Positions 10,471-22,200 of a DNA stretch of 64,000 nucleotides are shown in pieces (position 1 is the stretch's first letter; every line of letters begins with the position of its first letter). The translations under genes and the position numbers were made by a program. The DNA lies in assembly GCF_023973825.1 (NCBI RefSeq), contig NC_090127.1, positions 1,274,001-1,338,000 of the forward strand, written 5' to 3'. The stretch comes from Plasmodium brasilianum. Taxonomy: Eukaryota; Apicomplexa; Aconoidasida; Haemosporida; Plasmodiidae. The notes below the pieces were generated by a model. That model saw only the letters and a list, made by a program, of their open reading frames with translations, had not been told where the DNA came from and ran no database searches.

Positions 10471-11784
10471 ATGTCGACCAAACTCTGTTATATATTTTTC
10501 CTTTTTGTATATTTGTGCACACCTGTTAAGAATGAGGGGTACATGTGCGACTTTTCGTCGGAAAAATATAGTTTAGACATGGGTGATTACTACGACGATG
10601 TGATATGTTATCATGAGATTGGAGAGGGGGATAGTATTGGTATGATCATACCAAGGTATAGAGACGGAAATGAAAATATCCATATAATAACAAAATGTTT
10701 TGATAAAATATCCTTAAAAAAATCAGGGGCCAATCCAGTGTCTATATATGAGGTATTTACGAATGATGAAATTTCTTTATCTGACGCGAACATATTTTAT
10801 AATTCTGAGTACCTTTCTTCTATTCTACATATTAAAAAGGTAAGTAAGAGTAATTACATTCACTGTGCATTCGAAAGTAGGAATGCAAAAGGAGTTCCAG
10901 TCCATAGAGGAATGACAAAGATTTCGATAAAAAACACAGTTATTAATAATGAAAATAAATCAAACAGAAAAGTTATTGACTTATTTAATAAAATAGATTT
11001 AAATAAAGACAATTCAAAGAATAAATATTCAATTAGTGCAGAACCAGGTCATATATTATACATTTTAGGAATAAAAATGACAAATAACAAGTTTATATAT
11101 TTTGATGATAATTGTCCAATAGATTTTGAACAAATAGGAGATATATACAAATATATATTCCCCTTAATAAATGAAAAGGAAGTCACATATGATTGTCCAA
11201 TGTATCTTGATGAAAACGGAAAAAATATATCTGTAGGTCTTTTACATATAACCTTTGTTCAAAAAAATCCTACTTTAGTAGATATTAGTAAAGAAATTCT
11301 AAAAATGTACATGAAATATGATATAGAAAAAAACTTAATAAAACTCTTATATGGTACGGAACAGGAAGACAACAAATTAAATGGTAGTCGATATATACAA
11401 CAGAGCATAGATATAAATGAAACGCAAACGTCTAATCTTCAGTCAATGAATCTGGATAAAGAACATTGTAATAATGACAAGTGTAATGAATTATTTGATA
11501 ATTCTCATTGTTCATCCATTTGTGGAAACGGATATAGATTACACAGTAAATATAATGTACACTATGATACTCAGGGAGTGGTACCATGCAACAATGGTGA
11601 ATGTTCTATTTATGATGAAATTGAACCCTTGATCATATTTTCATTTATGGCTATTGTTATCTTCTGTATAACAGTTGTAATTTTTATTATTATGCTATAT
11701 AACATTATGCATACAGATAAGCGAAAAATTTCAGACCCTTTCTTTACCTATGACTCAAACATTAAGAACAAAGAAACGTCATAA
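10471..11784 (+). CDS. SSP3: Type I membrane surface protein, likely sporozoite surface protein 3
   Basis: The gene encodes 437 aa from ATG 10471. I chose this start because it begins a clean signal peptide (MSTKLCYIFFLFVYLCTPV); the frame stays open for another 163 codons upstream but that part reads as T-rich non-coding DNA. The ectodomain has a Cys pattern (C..., VIC, then IGMIIPRY ... KCFDK) resembling a degenerate 6-Cys (s48/45) module. A second weaker module spans about residues 190-265. A Cys-rich membrane-proximal segment covers about 333-378 (CSSICGNGYR; CNNGEC). A transmembrane helix lies at about 387-410, followed by a ~25-residue basic cytoplasmic tail. The SSP3 name comes from the type I layout and its position next to karyopherin alpha, as I recall from P. 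falciparum. By family knowledge it would sit on the sporozoite surface and act in motility or invasion. Confidence 0.65.
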   Translation: MSTKLCYIFFLFVYLCTPVKNEGYMCDFSSEKYSLDMGDYYDDVICYHEIGEGDSIGMIIPRYRDGNENIHIITKCFDKISLKKSGANPVSIYEVFTNDEISLSDANIFYNSEYLSSILHIKKVSKSNYIHCAFESRNAKGVPVHRGMTKISIKNTVINNENKSNRKVIDLFNKIDLNKDNSKNKYSISAEPGHILYILGIKMTNNKFIYFDDNCPIDFEQIGDIYKYIFPLINEKEVTYDCPMYLDENGKNISVGLLHITFVQKNPTLVDISKEILKMYMKYDIEKNLIKLLYGTEQEDNKLNGSRYIQQSIDINETQTSNLQSMNLDKEHCNNDKCNELFDNSHCSSICGNGYRLHSKYNVHYDTQGVVPCNNGECSIYDEIEPLIIFSFMAIVIFCITVVIFIIMLYNIMHTDKRKISDPFFTYDSNIKNKETS

Positions 11785-12831
11785 TTTTCCAATTGAAGCG
11801 GTTATAAGGTTATGCGGTAATGCGGTAATGCTGAAAAGCCGTTAAGCTGTTAAGGGGCAAGGGGACGAAATGACAAGGGGTCAAATTGACAACGCGATAA
11901 TGCAGTAAAATTGCCATTGGCCTTTATGCGCACACGAGGAGGTAATTTGTATAGGGAAACCATACAATGTTATTTATTTTTTTTTTTTTTTTTTTTTGTT
12001 TTATCTTTTCACATTTAAAAAAAAAAAAATTCCGTACATTGCATATAATTTACTATTATTCTACTACTGTTTTTTTTTTTTTTTTTTTATTTATTTATTT
12101 TTTTTTGTTTTGTTTTATTCGTTAGCAAATATAGATCGAACTTTGAAATAAAAGAAAAAAAAAAAAAAAAATTAATTAAAACTTAACTATATGTGTAAAA
12201 ATCAGCGTGTAAAAAAGTTGTATATACTGTATTTGTGTATGGGTATGATATATAATATGAGGGTGTAAAGGTATTTATGTCTCTATATCCTACACCCTAA
12301 CGCAAAAATTTAACAAGCAGGAAAAAGAAAAAATTATCTTAAAAAAATATAGTTATGTATATATATATATGTTTATATATGTGTATATATTTATGTATAT
12401 ATATACGAATCCGGTTTGCAAATGAAAAACTCCGCCAACCTCGTACGAATGAAATTTTTTTTTTTTTTATTATTTTATACAAAATATGTGTCAGTCCTAG
12501 AATATGTTCAGAAAAACGGTATCATGAATTCATACATAATACATTATACTCACATATCTGCGGGAAAGTTACACCTTAATTGAACAGTAATCAGTAACTA
12601 GCTATTTTGCGCTTAATTTTTTTCCATAAATTGAATTCACTTCTTAGATATAGCATTCAATGCAAATTTTTTGACATTTTCATATCATTATATATATTTT
12701 TATGCACGAACATACACATTTTCATGAGTACCTATATTCATAGATATATACATAAATGCATACATACATAAATGCATACATACATAAATGCATACATACA
12801 TAAATACATAAATACATAAATACGTACTTAC
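11785..12831. other. Intergenic with GC-richer patches
   Basis: The 3' flank of the SSP3-like gene (11790-11960) is clearly GC-richer than its surroundings and contains short GCGGTAAT/AGGGG repeats. Long poly-T and poly-A runs follow (11980-12170). Another GC-richer patch at 12410-12580 has no long frame. An ACATAAATGCATACAT repeat lies at 12750-12830. A candidate small minus-strand exon sits just to the right. Confidence 0.45.
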
Positions 12832-12901
12832 ATAAATAAATAGCTACAGGCGCAAAAGCTTCGCCGATGTTAACCTTCTTTCCCATTTTTTTCAAACTCA
12901 T
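12832..12901 (-). CDS. Candidate first exon of a small minus-strand gene
   Basis: ATG 12901 opens a 23-codon stretch (MSLKKMGKKVNIGEAFAPVA...) that is unusually GC-rich for this flank. It ends at a consensus GTAAGT donor (12831 downwards, phase 1). A phase-matched acceptor at about 12612 (CTAG) would add about nine residues before a stop, giving a ~32-aa protein. The ATG is only 12 bp from the protease start on the other strand, so it may simply be protease 5' UTR. The product is not recognised. Confidence 0.2.
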
Positions 12902-12912
12902 AAAAGTACACG

Positions 12913-15890
12913 ATGAAAAAAAGTTATCTTTGGATAATTTACCGTAGAACAAAATTTGTGTGGAAAGATCATTTATTTTTTTGGCCCAAATTATATATGA
13001 AAAATTGCGTGTATAATTTTTTAAATAATTATTATGATATAATGAATAATGTAAAGAATAAAATAGAATATTATTACTGTTTACCTACTATTTTCCTGAA
13101 AATTATTTCTGTATCATGCTGTGAAAATGCTTATAATAATGATATTGAACCAACTTATAATTTAAAAAAAAAAAAAAAAAATTTAATAAGTGGGAACAAG
13201 AACTTTCATAAACTAGCTGGATATGAACATTTCTCATTTGAAGTAGTTCTTTATTATATTAAACAGACTGTAACATTTCTTGTCTATTTCCTTATTCATT
13301 TTTATTTATTTTTTTATAATACTTTTTATTATATGACTAGTAATATAATAACTAAATCATTCTTAGAAATTTCAAACGAAAAGTACTATTATTCTACTTC
13401 CATTCCGAATAATCTTTTTAACAGTTTTGTTACAATTTACAAGATGTATGAAAAGAATAATTCATTAGATTTTAAATTTAAGGTAGATCACATGGCATTT
13501 TTGGGTTCAGGATTCATATACGACAAACAAGGTAAACATACCATAAAAAAAAGATGATTATATGTACTCATGTAGTGTGACTATATATATATATGTATAT
13601 ATGTATATGTGTGTTGCACCTCTTTTACGTGCGCGAAATGTGTATCTACACTTGTACGTATTCACGTATGTATGCCCACGTATACATGCACATACTCATT
13701 TACATATGCGTATTTGTAAAAAAAGACAAAACGAAATATACGAAAATAATCACTTCCTGAAATTATAGTTAACGAAATAGAACACATACTAATAATTTAA
13801 TATTAAATATTATTGTATGTGGTTTTTTATGGCCTTTCTTTTTTATTGCTTAAAGGATATATACTGACAGCTGCGCACAATATAACAGTAACATAACAAA
13901 ATCGCAAATTAAAATATAGAACGAATATTTATACTTCATTTAAATATATTTTAAATATACTCTTTCAAGAACTCAGCTGACACATTTGTTATAAAAAATA
14001 ATGACGATTTTTATTTTGCAACAGTATCCGGTTTACATAAAGGTAAACTTCTGTACAAAAATAAAAAAAAAAAATTTATAATGTATGTGTAAAAGTTATC
14101 CCTCTGCAAACTGGGACAAAACGATTTAATCGCGCTATTATGCACGTTCACGTTACGCATATATACATATATATACGTACACGTATACCTATGCCTATAC
14201 ACATATATATATAAACTTACACGATACGTGCGGAACTCATATCAGACTCGGATATTTGTGTTATGAAAATTAATTCGGAGGAACAGTTTTCTCATATATC
14301 TCTAGGTAATGAAAATACACAGTAATTCGCATTAATAATTCCCTAATTTGTTTTTTTCACTTTTTTCTTTTTTTTCACTTTTTTCGTTTTCTTCATTTTT
14401 TTCGATTTTCTTGTCTACTTTAATTTCAACCTAGACTCTAGAAGAGAGGATTTAAAGCAAGGGGAACCAGTAATTGCATATGGACAAATACAGGTTTTTT
14501 CTTTTTTTTTTTTTTTTTTTGTCCTTTTTTTTTTTCTCTTACCTGTGCGTCTAGTTTTTTCCACTGTTATATGTGTTTCTTGATTTTTTTTAAACTTGAT
14601 ATTTTATAATAAATAAATAATATTCTTTTCATTGTACAAATATTGAAGAATTTCGATAAAGAAACGTACAGTATTGGTGTAGTAAATCAACCAAAGCAGA
14701 CTTTTTCAAAATTCGAAAACTTTAATGAAAACAAGAAAGCATGTTTATACCCGTTTATTCAAATATCCAATCCTATTAATAAGGGTTCGCATTCGAAAAA
14801 AATTTCATATGACTTTTTGAGACATACATATACTGCGCATAACTATTCTATAATATAACGTAATATAATATTTCATATGACATTTTAAATATCTATTCTT
14901 TTTATTTCTTTTCATTTCTTAAAATTTTAATTTAATTTTTATTTTTATATTAATTTGTTTATTTTTATATTTACTTTTAAGGCATGTCAGGTTCACCATT
15001 AATAGATCGGCATGGAAATCTCGTAGGAATGATACAAAAAAAAATAGATAATTACGGGTACTCATATAAGAAAAAAAAATATGATTGAAATAAAAAGGGG
15101 AATATTATTTTACTTTTAAAGATTGGGGTGCCCAGCAAAAAAAAGAATATTACATCGTATTAATTTTTTCTTTTTTTTTCTTTATAAATCCATTACAACA
15201 ATCAGATTAGCCTTACCTTCACATATTTTAAAAAATATAGCTTTATGTTTACAGCATAGAGGAACATATGAGGAACCATTTTTAGGTACACACTTAAAAA
15301 AAAGAAAAAAAAATTATTTATAATTAACTCTTCAACATTGATAACAATTATTATATTACTGTTATTTTATTTTATTTTATCATTTTTTTTTTTTCAAAAA
15401 ATGATAGGAATAATATTAAAGGGAGAAGAATTGAGCACTAAGAATAACCAAAATAATAAAACAGGTAAAAACCGTAACTCTGTGCAACTTCTTTACCAAT
15501 TAAAAATACGTTTATCATCATCAAGTTACATAATAAAATGATGTCTTACTTTTCATTTTATTTTCTCATTTTGCATGATTTTTTTCTCGCGTATTCATAT
15601 ACTTCAAATTTAAATGAATTTCTTACGACTGTTTTATAATTTGTTTTTTTTTTTTTTCAATCACTACATTTTATTTCCTTCCTTTTTAAGAATTAAAAAT
15701 ATATGACGTTTTAGCTAACTCACCGGCTCACACTAGCGGATTAAAAAAAGAAGATATCCTTTTGAAGATTAACAATCTAAATATAAATCATATATGTCAA
15801 GTAAATATAAATAACAAAAAGAAACGTGTAATTTAAGTCATTAAATATTGGCAACGAAACTACAAATTGTTCGCACCGTTCGAATAAATG

Positions 15891-15933
<43 letters not shown>

Positions 15934-16632
15934 GTATGTATGGATGGATGGATGTATATATAGATGCAACTACCGAAATATGAGCAATGTTTGTATTTAT
16001 TGTACCTTTTTCATTTTAACCGACTACATTGAATTTCATTCTTCAGATACATGAAATTCTTAACAGTACATGTGATGGGTACATAAACGTTGAAGTTGTT
16101 CGCCATAAAAAGAAATTAAAAATTAAAGTAAACAAAAAAAAAAAAAAAAACTAATAAAAATAAAATAAAACTAGAATAAACATATTTAAACATTATGCAT
16201 GTGTTTTGTTTGAAGATCATTTTTTATAATAATTTTTGGATATTTTTATGCCACTGAATTTTTGAAGCCCTTTGTTTTTTTTTGTTTTTAATTTATGATA
16301 TTCATCTATTTTTAAATTGATAAAGCACATTTTGTACAATGTATGAATAAATTTGTTTATCATAAGAATTTTGCTTGTGGATATTTTATTATTACCATTT
16401 ATTACTTCTGCTTTCATCGGTATATCTAATGAAACTTTCACGAACATGCGTGTATATGCGTAATGTCCTTTCGGTCATTATAAGTTCGCGCGTATGGACG
16501 TACGTTTGTATGTATATCTGCATGTGTATGCGTACGCTTGTATGTATATGTACTCATATATATAAATGTACAATTTATATTATAATCGCTTATTAACTTT
16601 TCTCATTTTACACATTTCAGGTTAAACTATAA
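12913..16632 (+). CDS. HtrA/DegP-like trypsin-fold serine protease with PDZ domain (12 exons)
   Basis: The gene model is built by hand. Exons: 12913-13531, 13856-13887, 13970-14042, 14246-14305, 14435-14493, 14649-14784, 14982-15057, 15206-15285, 15408-15464, 15691-15800, 16047-16127, 16621-16632. They sum to 1395 nt (464 aa), with all phases consistent. An N-terminal hydrophobic segment (about residues 111-140) resembles the membrane anchor of HtrA2-type proteases. The catalytic His is in ILTAAHNI (~H214, exon 2), the Asp in SDICVMKI (~D244, exon 4), and the Ser in GMSGSP (~S329, exon 7; canonical GNSGGP). A PDZ domain follows (SPAHTSGLKKEDILLKIN) and ends in KLKIKVKL. Members degrade or refold damaged proteins in organelles or the periplasm. 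Location here (mitochondrion, apicoplast or ER) is undecided. The exon 6 donor has weak sequence beyond GT. The start is the first Met of exon 1; upstream exons cannot be excluded. Confidence 0.85.
15896..15930. repeat. (TA)n microsatellite in protease intron 10
   Basis: An uninterrupted TA run lies inside the intron between exons 10 and 11 of the HtrA-like gene. Confidence 0.9.
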
Positions 16633-16684
16633 TTTCCTAATATTTTGCTTTTATTATTTTTCTTTCCTTAATAACGTTGAAGTT

Positions 16685-18784
16685 ATGCTAAAGGCGAAAT
16701 GTTATAGCAACAGTATTATTTGTGTATTCTATATTTTGTTCTACGCCAGTCTGACGTTTATATGCTGCTTTATTCCAAAATATAATAACAATAAACCTGT
16801 GAAATTCTCCAAAATTATAGTATATGAAAGTATATTTGAATGACAAAAGTATATAAAAATATTGCTCTTATACGTCTTTTTTATAAATTCAGTATTACGT
16901 TTATTTTATTTTGTTTTTATTTTACTTTAATTTAATTTTACATATTTCTTTATAATTTATTTTTACTTAATATTTTTTTTACTACCCTTTGCATCCCCTC
17001 CATCAATTTATTCTTTACCCCTTGTAGACATAAATAAAAAAGAAGACTTAGAATATAAACCTTTTAAAAACATTAGTTTCAATAAACTTAAGACAAATTT
17101 AAAAAAATTTTTAGTTGTAAATAAAAAATTTAACATATCGGACATTAAGCACGTTTCGTTCTTAGGTTAAATAGAAAAAAGAGAAAAATTACTTAAACGA
17201 ATAATACATGTATGCATGTGCGTGTTTTATATCTATATATATTTTTTTTTTTTATAATTACATCTGGAATTTTAGAGTTTGTAGATATATTACATCCTTT
17301 TCAATTTGCTGCACTCTGCACATTTTACAAGCATAATATGTGCATAAATATGCGCCTCTAATTTATATATATGGGTGTGGGTTTATGTGTATATATGAGC
17401 GTGCGTGTATGTTTATGCTGCTACATTTCTTATATAAAGAAAAGCAAAAAAAATATTACATAACTTAAGCATGTACCTGTACATTTGCCTTATCGTTTCA
17501 TATGCATGTGAACACGTGTATGTATATTAATATGTTTATGTATATATACATATGTACGTATGTAATAAAATTTTTAGAGGATTAAAACTTAAAAAGTGTA
17601 AACCATTAATTTGTAGAACACCTATTAAGTAAAAGCAGTTAATCTACACGTTATGCAAATAATAAGAGAGAATTGTATTATAAACTGTATTATGTGCGCC
17701 TTAACTTTTACTTCCACATGATATTTTCATATACTTGACATTTATGCATAAATAAATGTACCTTTTTTTGATATTTTTACTATTTTTTTTTTTTTTTTTT
17801 TTTTAAGGAAAATTCCACAATTATGAAAAAATTGAAAATTATGGAGTAAATGAAATATGTATATTAGGCAGGAGCAATGTAGGAAAATCAACATTTCTTA
17901 GAAATTTTATAAAATATTTAATAAATGTTAATGAACATCATAACATTAGGGTATCAAAAAATAGTGGCTGTACAAGGTCAATTAATTTATATTCATTTGA
18001 AAATGCAAAAAAAAAAAGGTTATTCATTCTTACCGATATGCCAGGTGTCGGTTATGCAGCAGGGATAGGGAAAGAAAAAATGAATTATTTAAGAAAAAAT
18101 TTAGACGATTACATATATTTACGGAATCAAATTTGCTTATTTTTTGTTTTAATTGATATGACTGTTGACATACAGAAAAATGATGTTGCATTAGTGGATG
18201 CCATACGGTAATTATATGCATAAGAAAAAAGCAATTCGACCATGTGCTTGATATATAGAGTGCTATGCTTTTGAAAATATATTTTATTAGCAATCTTGAG
18301 CGTAAATATTAACAAGAATGTCATATACGTACATTTTATACACACGCACATGTTATACGCAAACATATATATATATATTATTATACACATACACGCTTAT
18401 GATTTACAGAAGAACCAATATCCCCCTTCGGGTTATCTGCACCAAAAGCGATAAGTTTAATTCAAACCCTGATGACAGACTTAACGCAATTAAAAATTTT
18501 TATAAACTTGACAAGATTCCAATAAGTATTTCTAAATTCTCTAATCATAATTAGTAAGTTATATATGCCATTTGAAAAGTTATGTCTGCAAAGTGTTATA
18601 TTTGCTGAACGATTTACATTCAGTCAATCCTTTAAATATACGAATATATACATATATACGTATATATAATATATATATATATTATAATATATATATATAT
18701 GTACGTGTATATAAAACTTCCCCTCTTTTCAGTATTAACATCTTTAAAGAAATTCAGTATTACTGTAATTTGGATGCCCCATGA
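16685..18784 (+). CDS. engB: EngB/YihA-family GTPase with secretory leader (5 exons), probably apicoplast
   Basis: Exons: 16685-16829, 17028-17165, 17808-18207, 18410-18553, 18733-18784; total 879 nt, 292 aa, with consistent phases. GTPase motifs: G1 GRSNVGKS (115-122), the switch I region with a Thr in SGCTRSIN (147-154), G3 DMPGVGYA (171-178), G4 TKSD (239-242), G5 SISK (267-270). GRSNVGKS followed by DxPGxGYA is characteristic of EngB, which helps assemble the large ribosomal subunit in bacteria and plastids. Exon 1 encodes a hydrophobic N-terminus (SIICVFYILFYASLTFICC) followed by a Lys/Asn-rich stretch, the bipartite pattern of apicoplast import. The start lies only 52 bp after the protease stop, so the two plus-strand genes are very close and transcription could overlap. 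The last exon encodes only about 17 residues. Confidence 0.87.
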
Positions 18785-19207
18785 AATTCATTTTCATTTT
18801 ATTTCATTAAATTTTATTTTTTTAATGCACGAACACTGCTGCTTATGTTTTCAAGATAAGGATATAAAAACAATCAAATTATTAAAATTATAAAGTTCAC
18901 GTAACATGCATAAATGGGGGTATTTCCCTACAAGCATTTTTTTGCTATTTCTTTTTTATTTTTTTCATATCAAATATATGTTATACGTATGTATGGTGTG
19001 CATATGGGAAATAATTGTACTGTATATGTTCACATACGCATATACACACATATACATATTGCATGTACATTTGTTCCCCCGGTCCCATTGTTCCCTATTC
19101 TACCTCTTATTATGTCTTATTATTATTATTATTATTATTATTTTATTTTATTTTATTCTTTCACAACCACAGTTGCATCTTATATTCTTACGTGTTACCA
19201 TATCCTC
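18785..19207. other. Convergent 3' region between EngB and PA200 genes
   Basis: This AT-rich stretch contains a TATTATTATT trinucleotide run near 19115-19145. No gene is seen. It presumably carries the 3' UTRs and polyadenylation signals of both flanking genes. Confidence 0.6.
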
Positions 19208-22200
19208 CTATGTGAAATAGTTCAGTCCACCTTTGTACATGTCCATAATGTTTAACTGATCTTCTGTGAAAACTAACTTATATTTGTATTCCCATTCGTC
19301 TTTATGTGTCCTTAAAAAATTCTGAATACATTTTTCTATTTCTTTTTTAATAATATGAAGAGTTGTTCTAGACATCTTAGCTACACTAATCAAAATGTGA
19401 GGAAGCCATTCTGGAACGTAATTAGGAAAAGAATTAACTATACTAATAAGGGTATAAATAGCAACTGTCTTTTTTTTTTCTACAATTTTGGCATTATTTT
19501 CATGTGATGAACAATCTAAAATTACTTTTTGATTTGCTATGTCTAAAAAATAATTAGAAATTTTTTGAAGTGTTAAGCTATCATAATAACAAAAGACAGA
19601 CGATAATATATCCCGAGATAAATTCTGTATTTCAATATAATTATCTACTAGGAAAGATAAAAATACATTTAATAGAAAAGAATTTTCTTTTTTACTATAC
19701 ATGAATATGCAATAATATGAATGAAAATAAAAACAATATTGTAATGCTGAATTTCTAATTTTCCAATTATTTTTACTTAATAAATCACTTAATTTTTGTA
19801 TAATTAAAACTCCAATTTCCTGATTTAATAATGAATCAAAAAGGTCTATTAATTCTATTTGTTCACTTGGAAAAATTTGACAATTTATCTGGTCCTTTAT
19901 ACTTTGATAATTTATTAATTCAAATCGAAATAAATACAAAGATGGGCATAAAAAACAGTTAATAGCTTTATTTACAATTCCATTTATGAAATTATCAACT
20001 AGCTGAACAGATAATATAAACATTTTTAAAAATAAAATACTTAAATTATTCAAAACATACATACACCTATTCGTAAACATAGTAATTGTTAAATAGGCTA
20101 AAGTTTCTAGAGCATATATTTGTGTACATTGCTTTGATATAATTTCATTACTTTGTAAATATTCAATAATCCCTGTTACGACTTTATACAAATATAACAA
20201 TATGTTATAATACATATATTTCAAATGACTATAATGTTTATGATCATGTAATATATATAAAAGGTAAGACAATAAATCTCCTACTATTTGCCTAACTGTA
20301 ATATTATCATTATCTATTAATTTTAAAAATTCCATTATACTACTATCCATTAGATTTATATTTTTATGAATACTATAAATAAGCATAATATTTAATAACT
20401 GTATTTTCTTTTTAAAAATCAAATTCGAAATATCTTGAGAATGGAAACATAAACAAAATTTAAATAGTCTATCATATATATGTATATATTTTTTTTTTAT
20501 ATTTATAAATAACAAGTGAAAATAATATATCCAAATATTAAATACTTCTACATTTACAAGTGCTATTTCTTTTTCTAATAATGTTATAATATTAACTAAA
20601 ATTTCCTCTGCATCTTCTTTTTTTTTTAACTTTCTCAATGCTAGTAACAAAGGGCATACTAACGATATAAACGTCGCTTTATATTCATTATCTGCAAGAA
20701 CATCCATTTGTAGTTCTTTCAAAATTGGTATCATAATCCCGATATATTTTAAACTACACTTATTTACCCTATAACCGTTTACATTTACATCTTCTTTATG
20801 TACCTTGTGGGTAGCACCCGCATTATTTGCCCTACTTATCTCCTCATTAGTGCAATGTCTATCTTTTGTTTTTTCCAAATTTGAAGTGGTTTGCTTTTCA
20901 TACTGTTCCATTAAGATTTCATGTTGTCCCACTTTTTCCCCTGCCTCCATTGCCTCTACTTCCCCCTCCTGCTCACATGCATTTTGCAGATTTACTAAAA
21001 ATTTAAAAAACACGTAATAGTAAAAAAAGTCCCTTATATGCGTTTCGCTGATTTGAACAAAACCTTTAAACGACTTTTGAATTTTGGATAAATTTATAAT
21101 TATTGCATTTACACTATTGCTTTTTTTTTTGCTTTTCAGATTTTTATATATGCATATGTCAACGAAATTTTTATACGTTTTTTCACTTTTAAAAACTTTA
21201 GTTATATACGCAGGTATTAACCCTTTGTCCTTATTATTATTAAAATATTTTAACAATTTGATAAAACCACAAAACGCTAGATTATACACATGTACATTTT
21301 TTTTTATAGATATATTTTCTAACAAATAATTAAAATAAAACTCTGCATAATTTTGTAGGACAAAATTGCTAAAACATATAAAAAAGGATAAGATAACAAT
21401 TTGTGCATATACATTATTTTTTTTTTCACTTTCTTCTATCAAAAATAAAAATAATTCGTTCATTTTTTTTTTTTTTTTTTTTTGTTCTTTGTTATTTTTA
21501 ATAAATCTCCCATTAATCAACGCATAAACCAGTTTCATGCATTTAAATGTTATATCCTCTTTCTGTATTTCCAATCTTAAAATTTTAATCACAATTTTTA
21601 TGTACTTTTTCAATAAATATATATCGGTGCTAATTTTTTTTACCAGCCCTGAATTATTTGTTATATTTATAATAATTCCATTGAAACAACTGATACATTT
21701 GTTTTCAAAATAATCATTATTATTTAAATCACTCAAACTTCTAAGGCTGCTTAACTTGGAAAAACTGCCGCTTTCTGTGTCATTTTTCTTCTTGAAAATT
21801 TTCCTGTCATTTTGAGTTTTGCTACTGCGATCATCATCCTGATTTTGACCAATGTGAGCACCGTTATGACCATTATTATTAACATTGTTGTTAACACTAC
21901 TGTTTGCATTTCCGTTATCATGATGATAATCATCATCATCGCCATTAATATCGTTCTCCTCTCTTACATCATTTTTTGTGTGTCTGTCTTTGTACTCCAT
22001 TGCACCCTTGGTTAATGTGTACAGCTTAATATAATTTTTGAGGTAAAAGGCGCATATTTTTAAAAATGGGACTTTGACAATTTTAAAAGAGGGTAAAATT
22101 AATTTAATTGTACTTTGCGCATAGGATCTGACTTGAGAATAAATAGACAAATTAATAAAAAATAAAATATTACATAACTGCTCTCTAAATCCTCTGAAAC

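Noticed and set aside
13562..16596. Small plus-strand frames at 13562-13768, 15338-15541, 15848-16054 and 16375-16596
   Set aside because: They lie wholly or mostly in introns of the protease; the true exons are short pieces in phase-defined frames.
21751..22015. Met/Ile/Thr-rich frames on both strands inside the PA200 gene
   Set aside because: Shadows of the Asn/Asp-rich insert of PA200.
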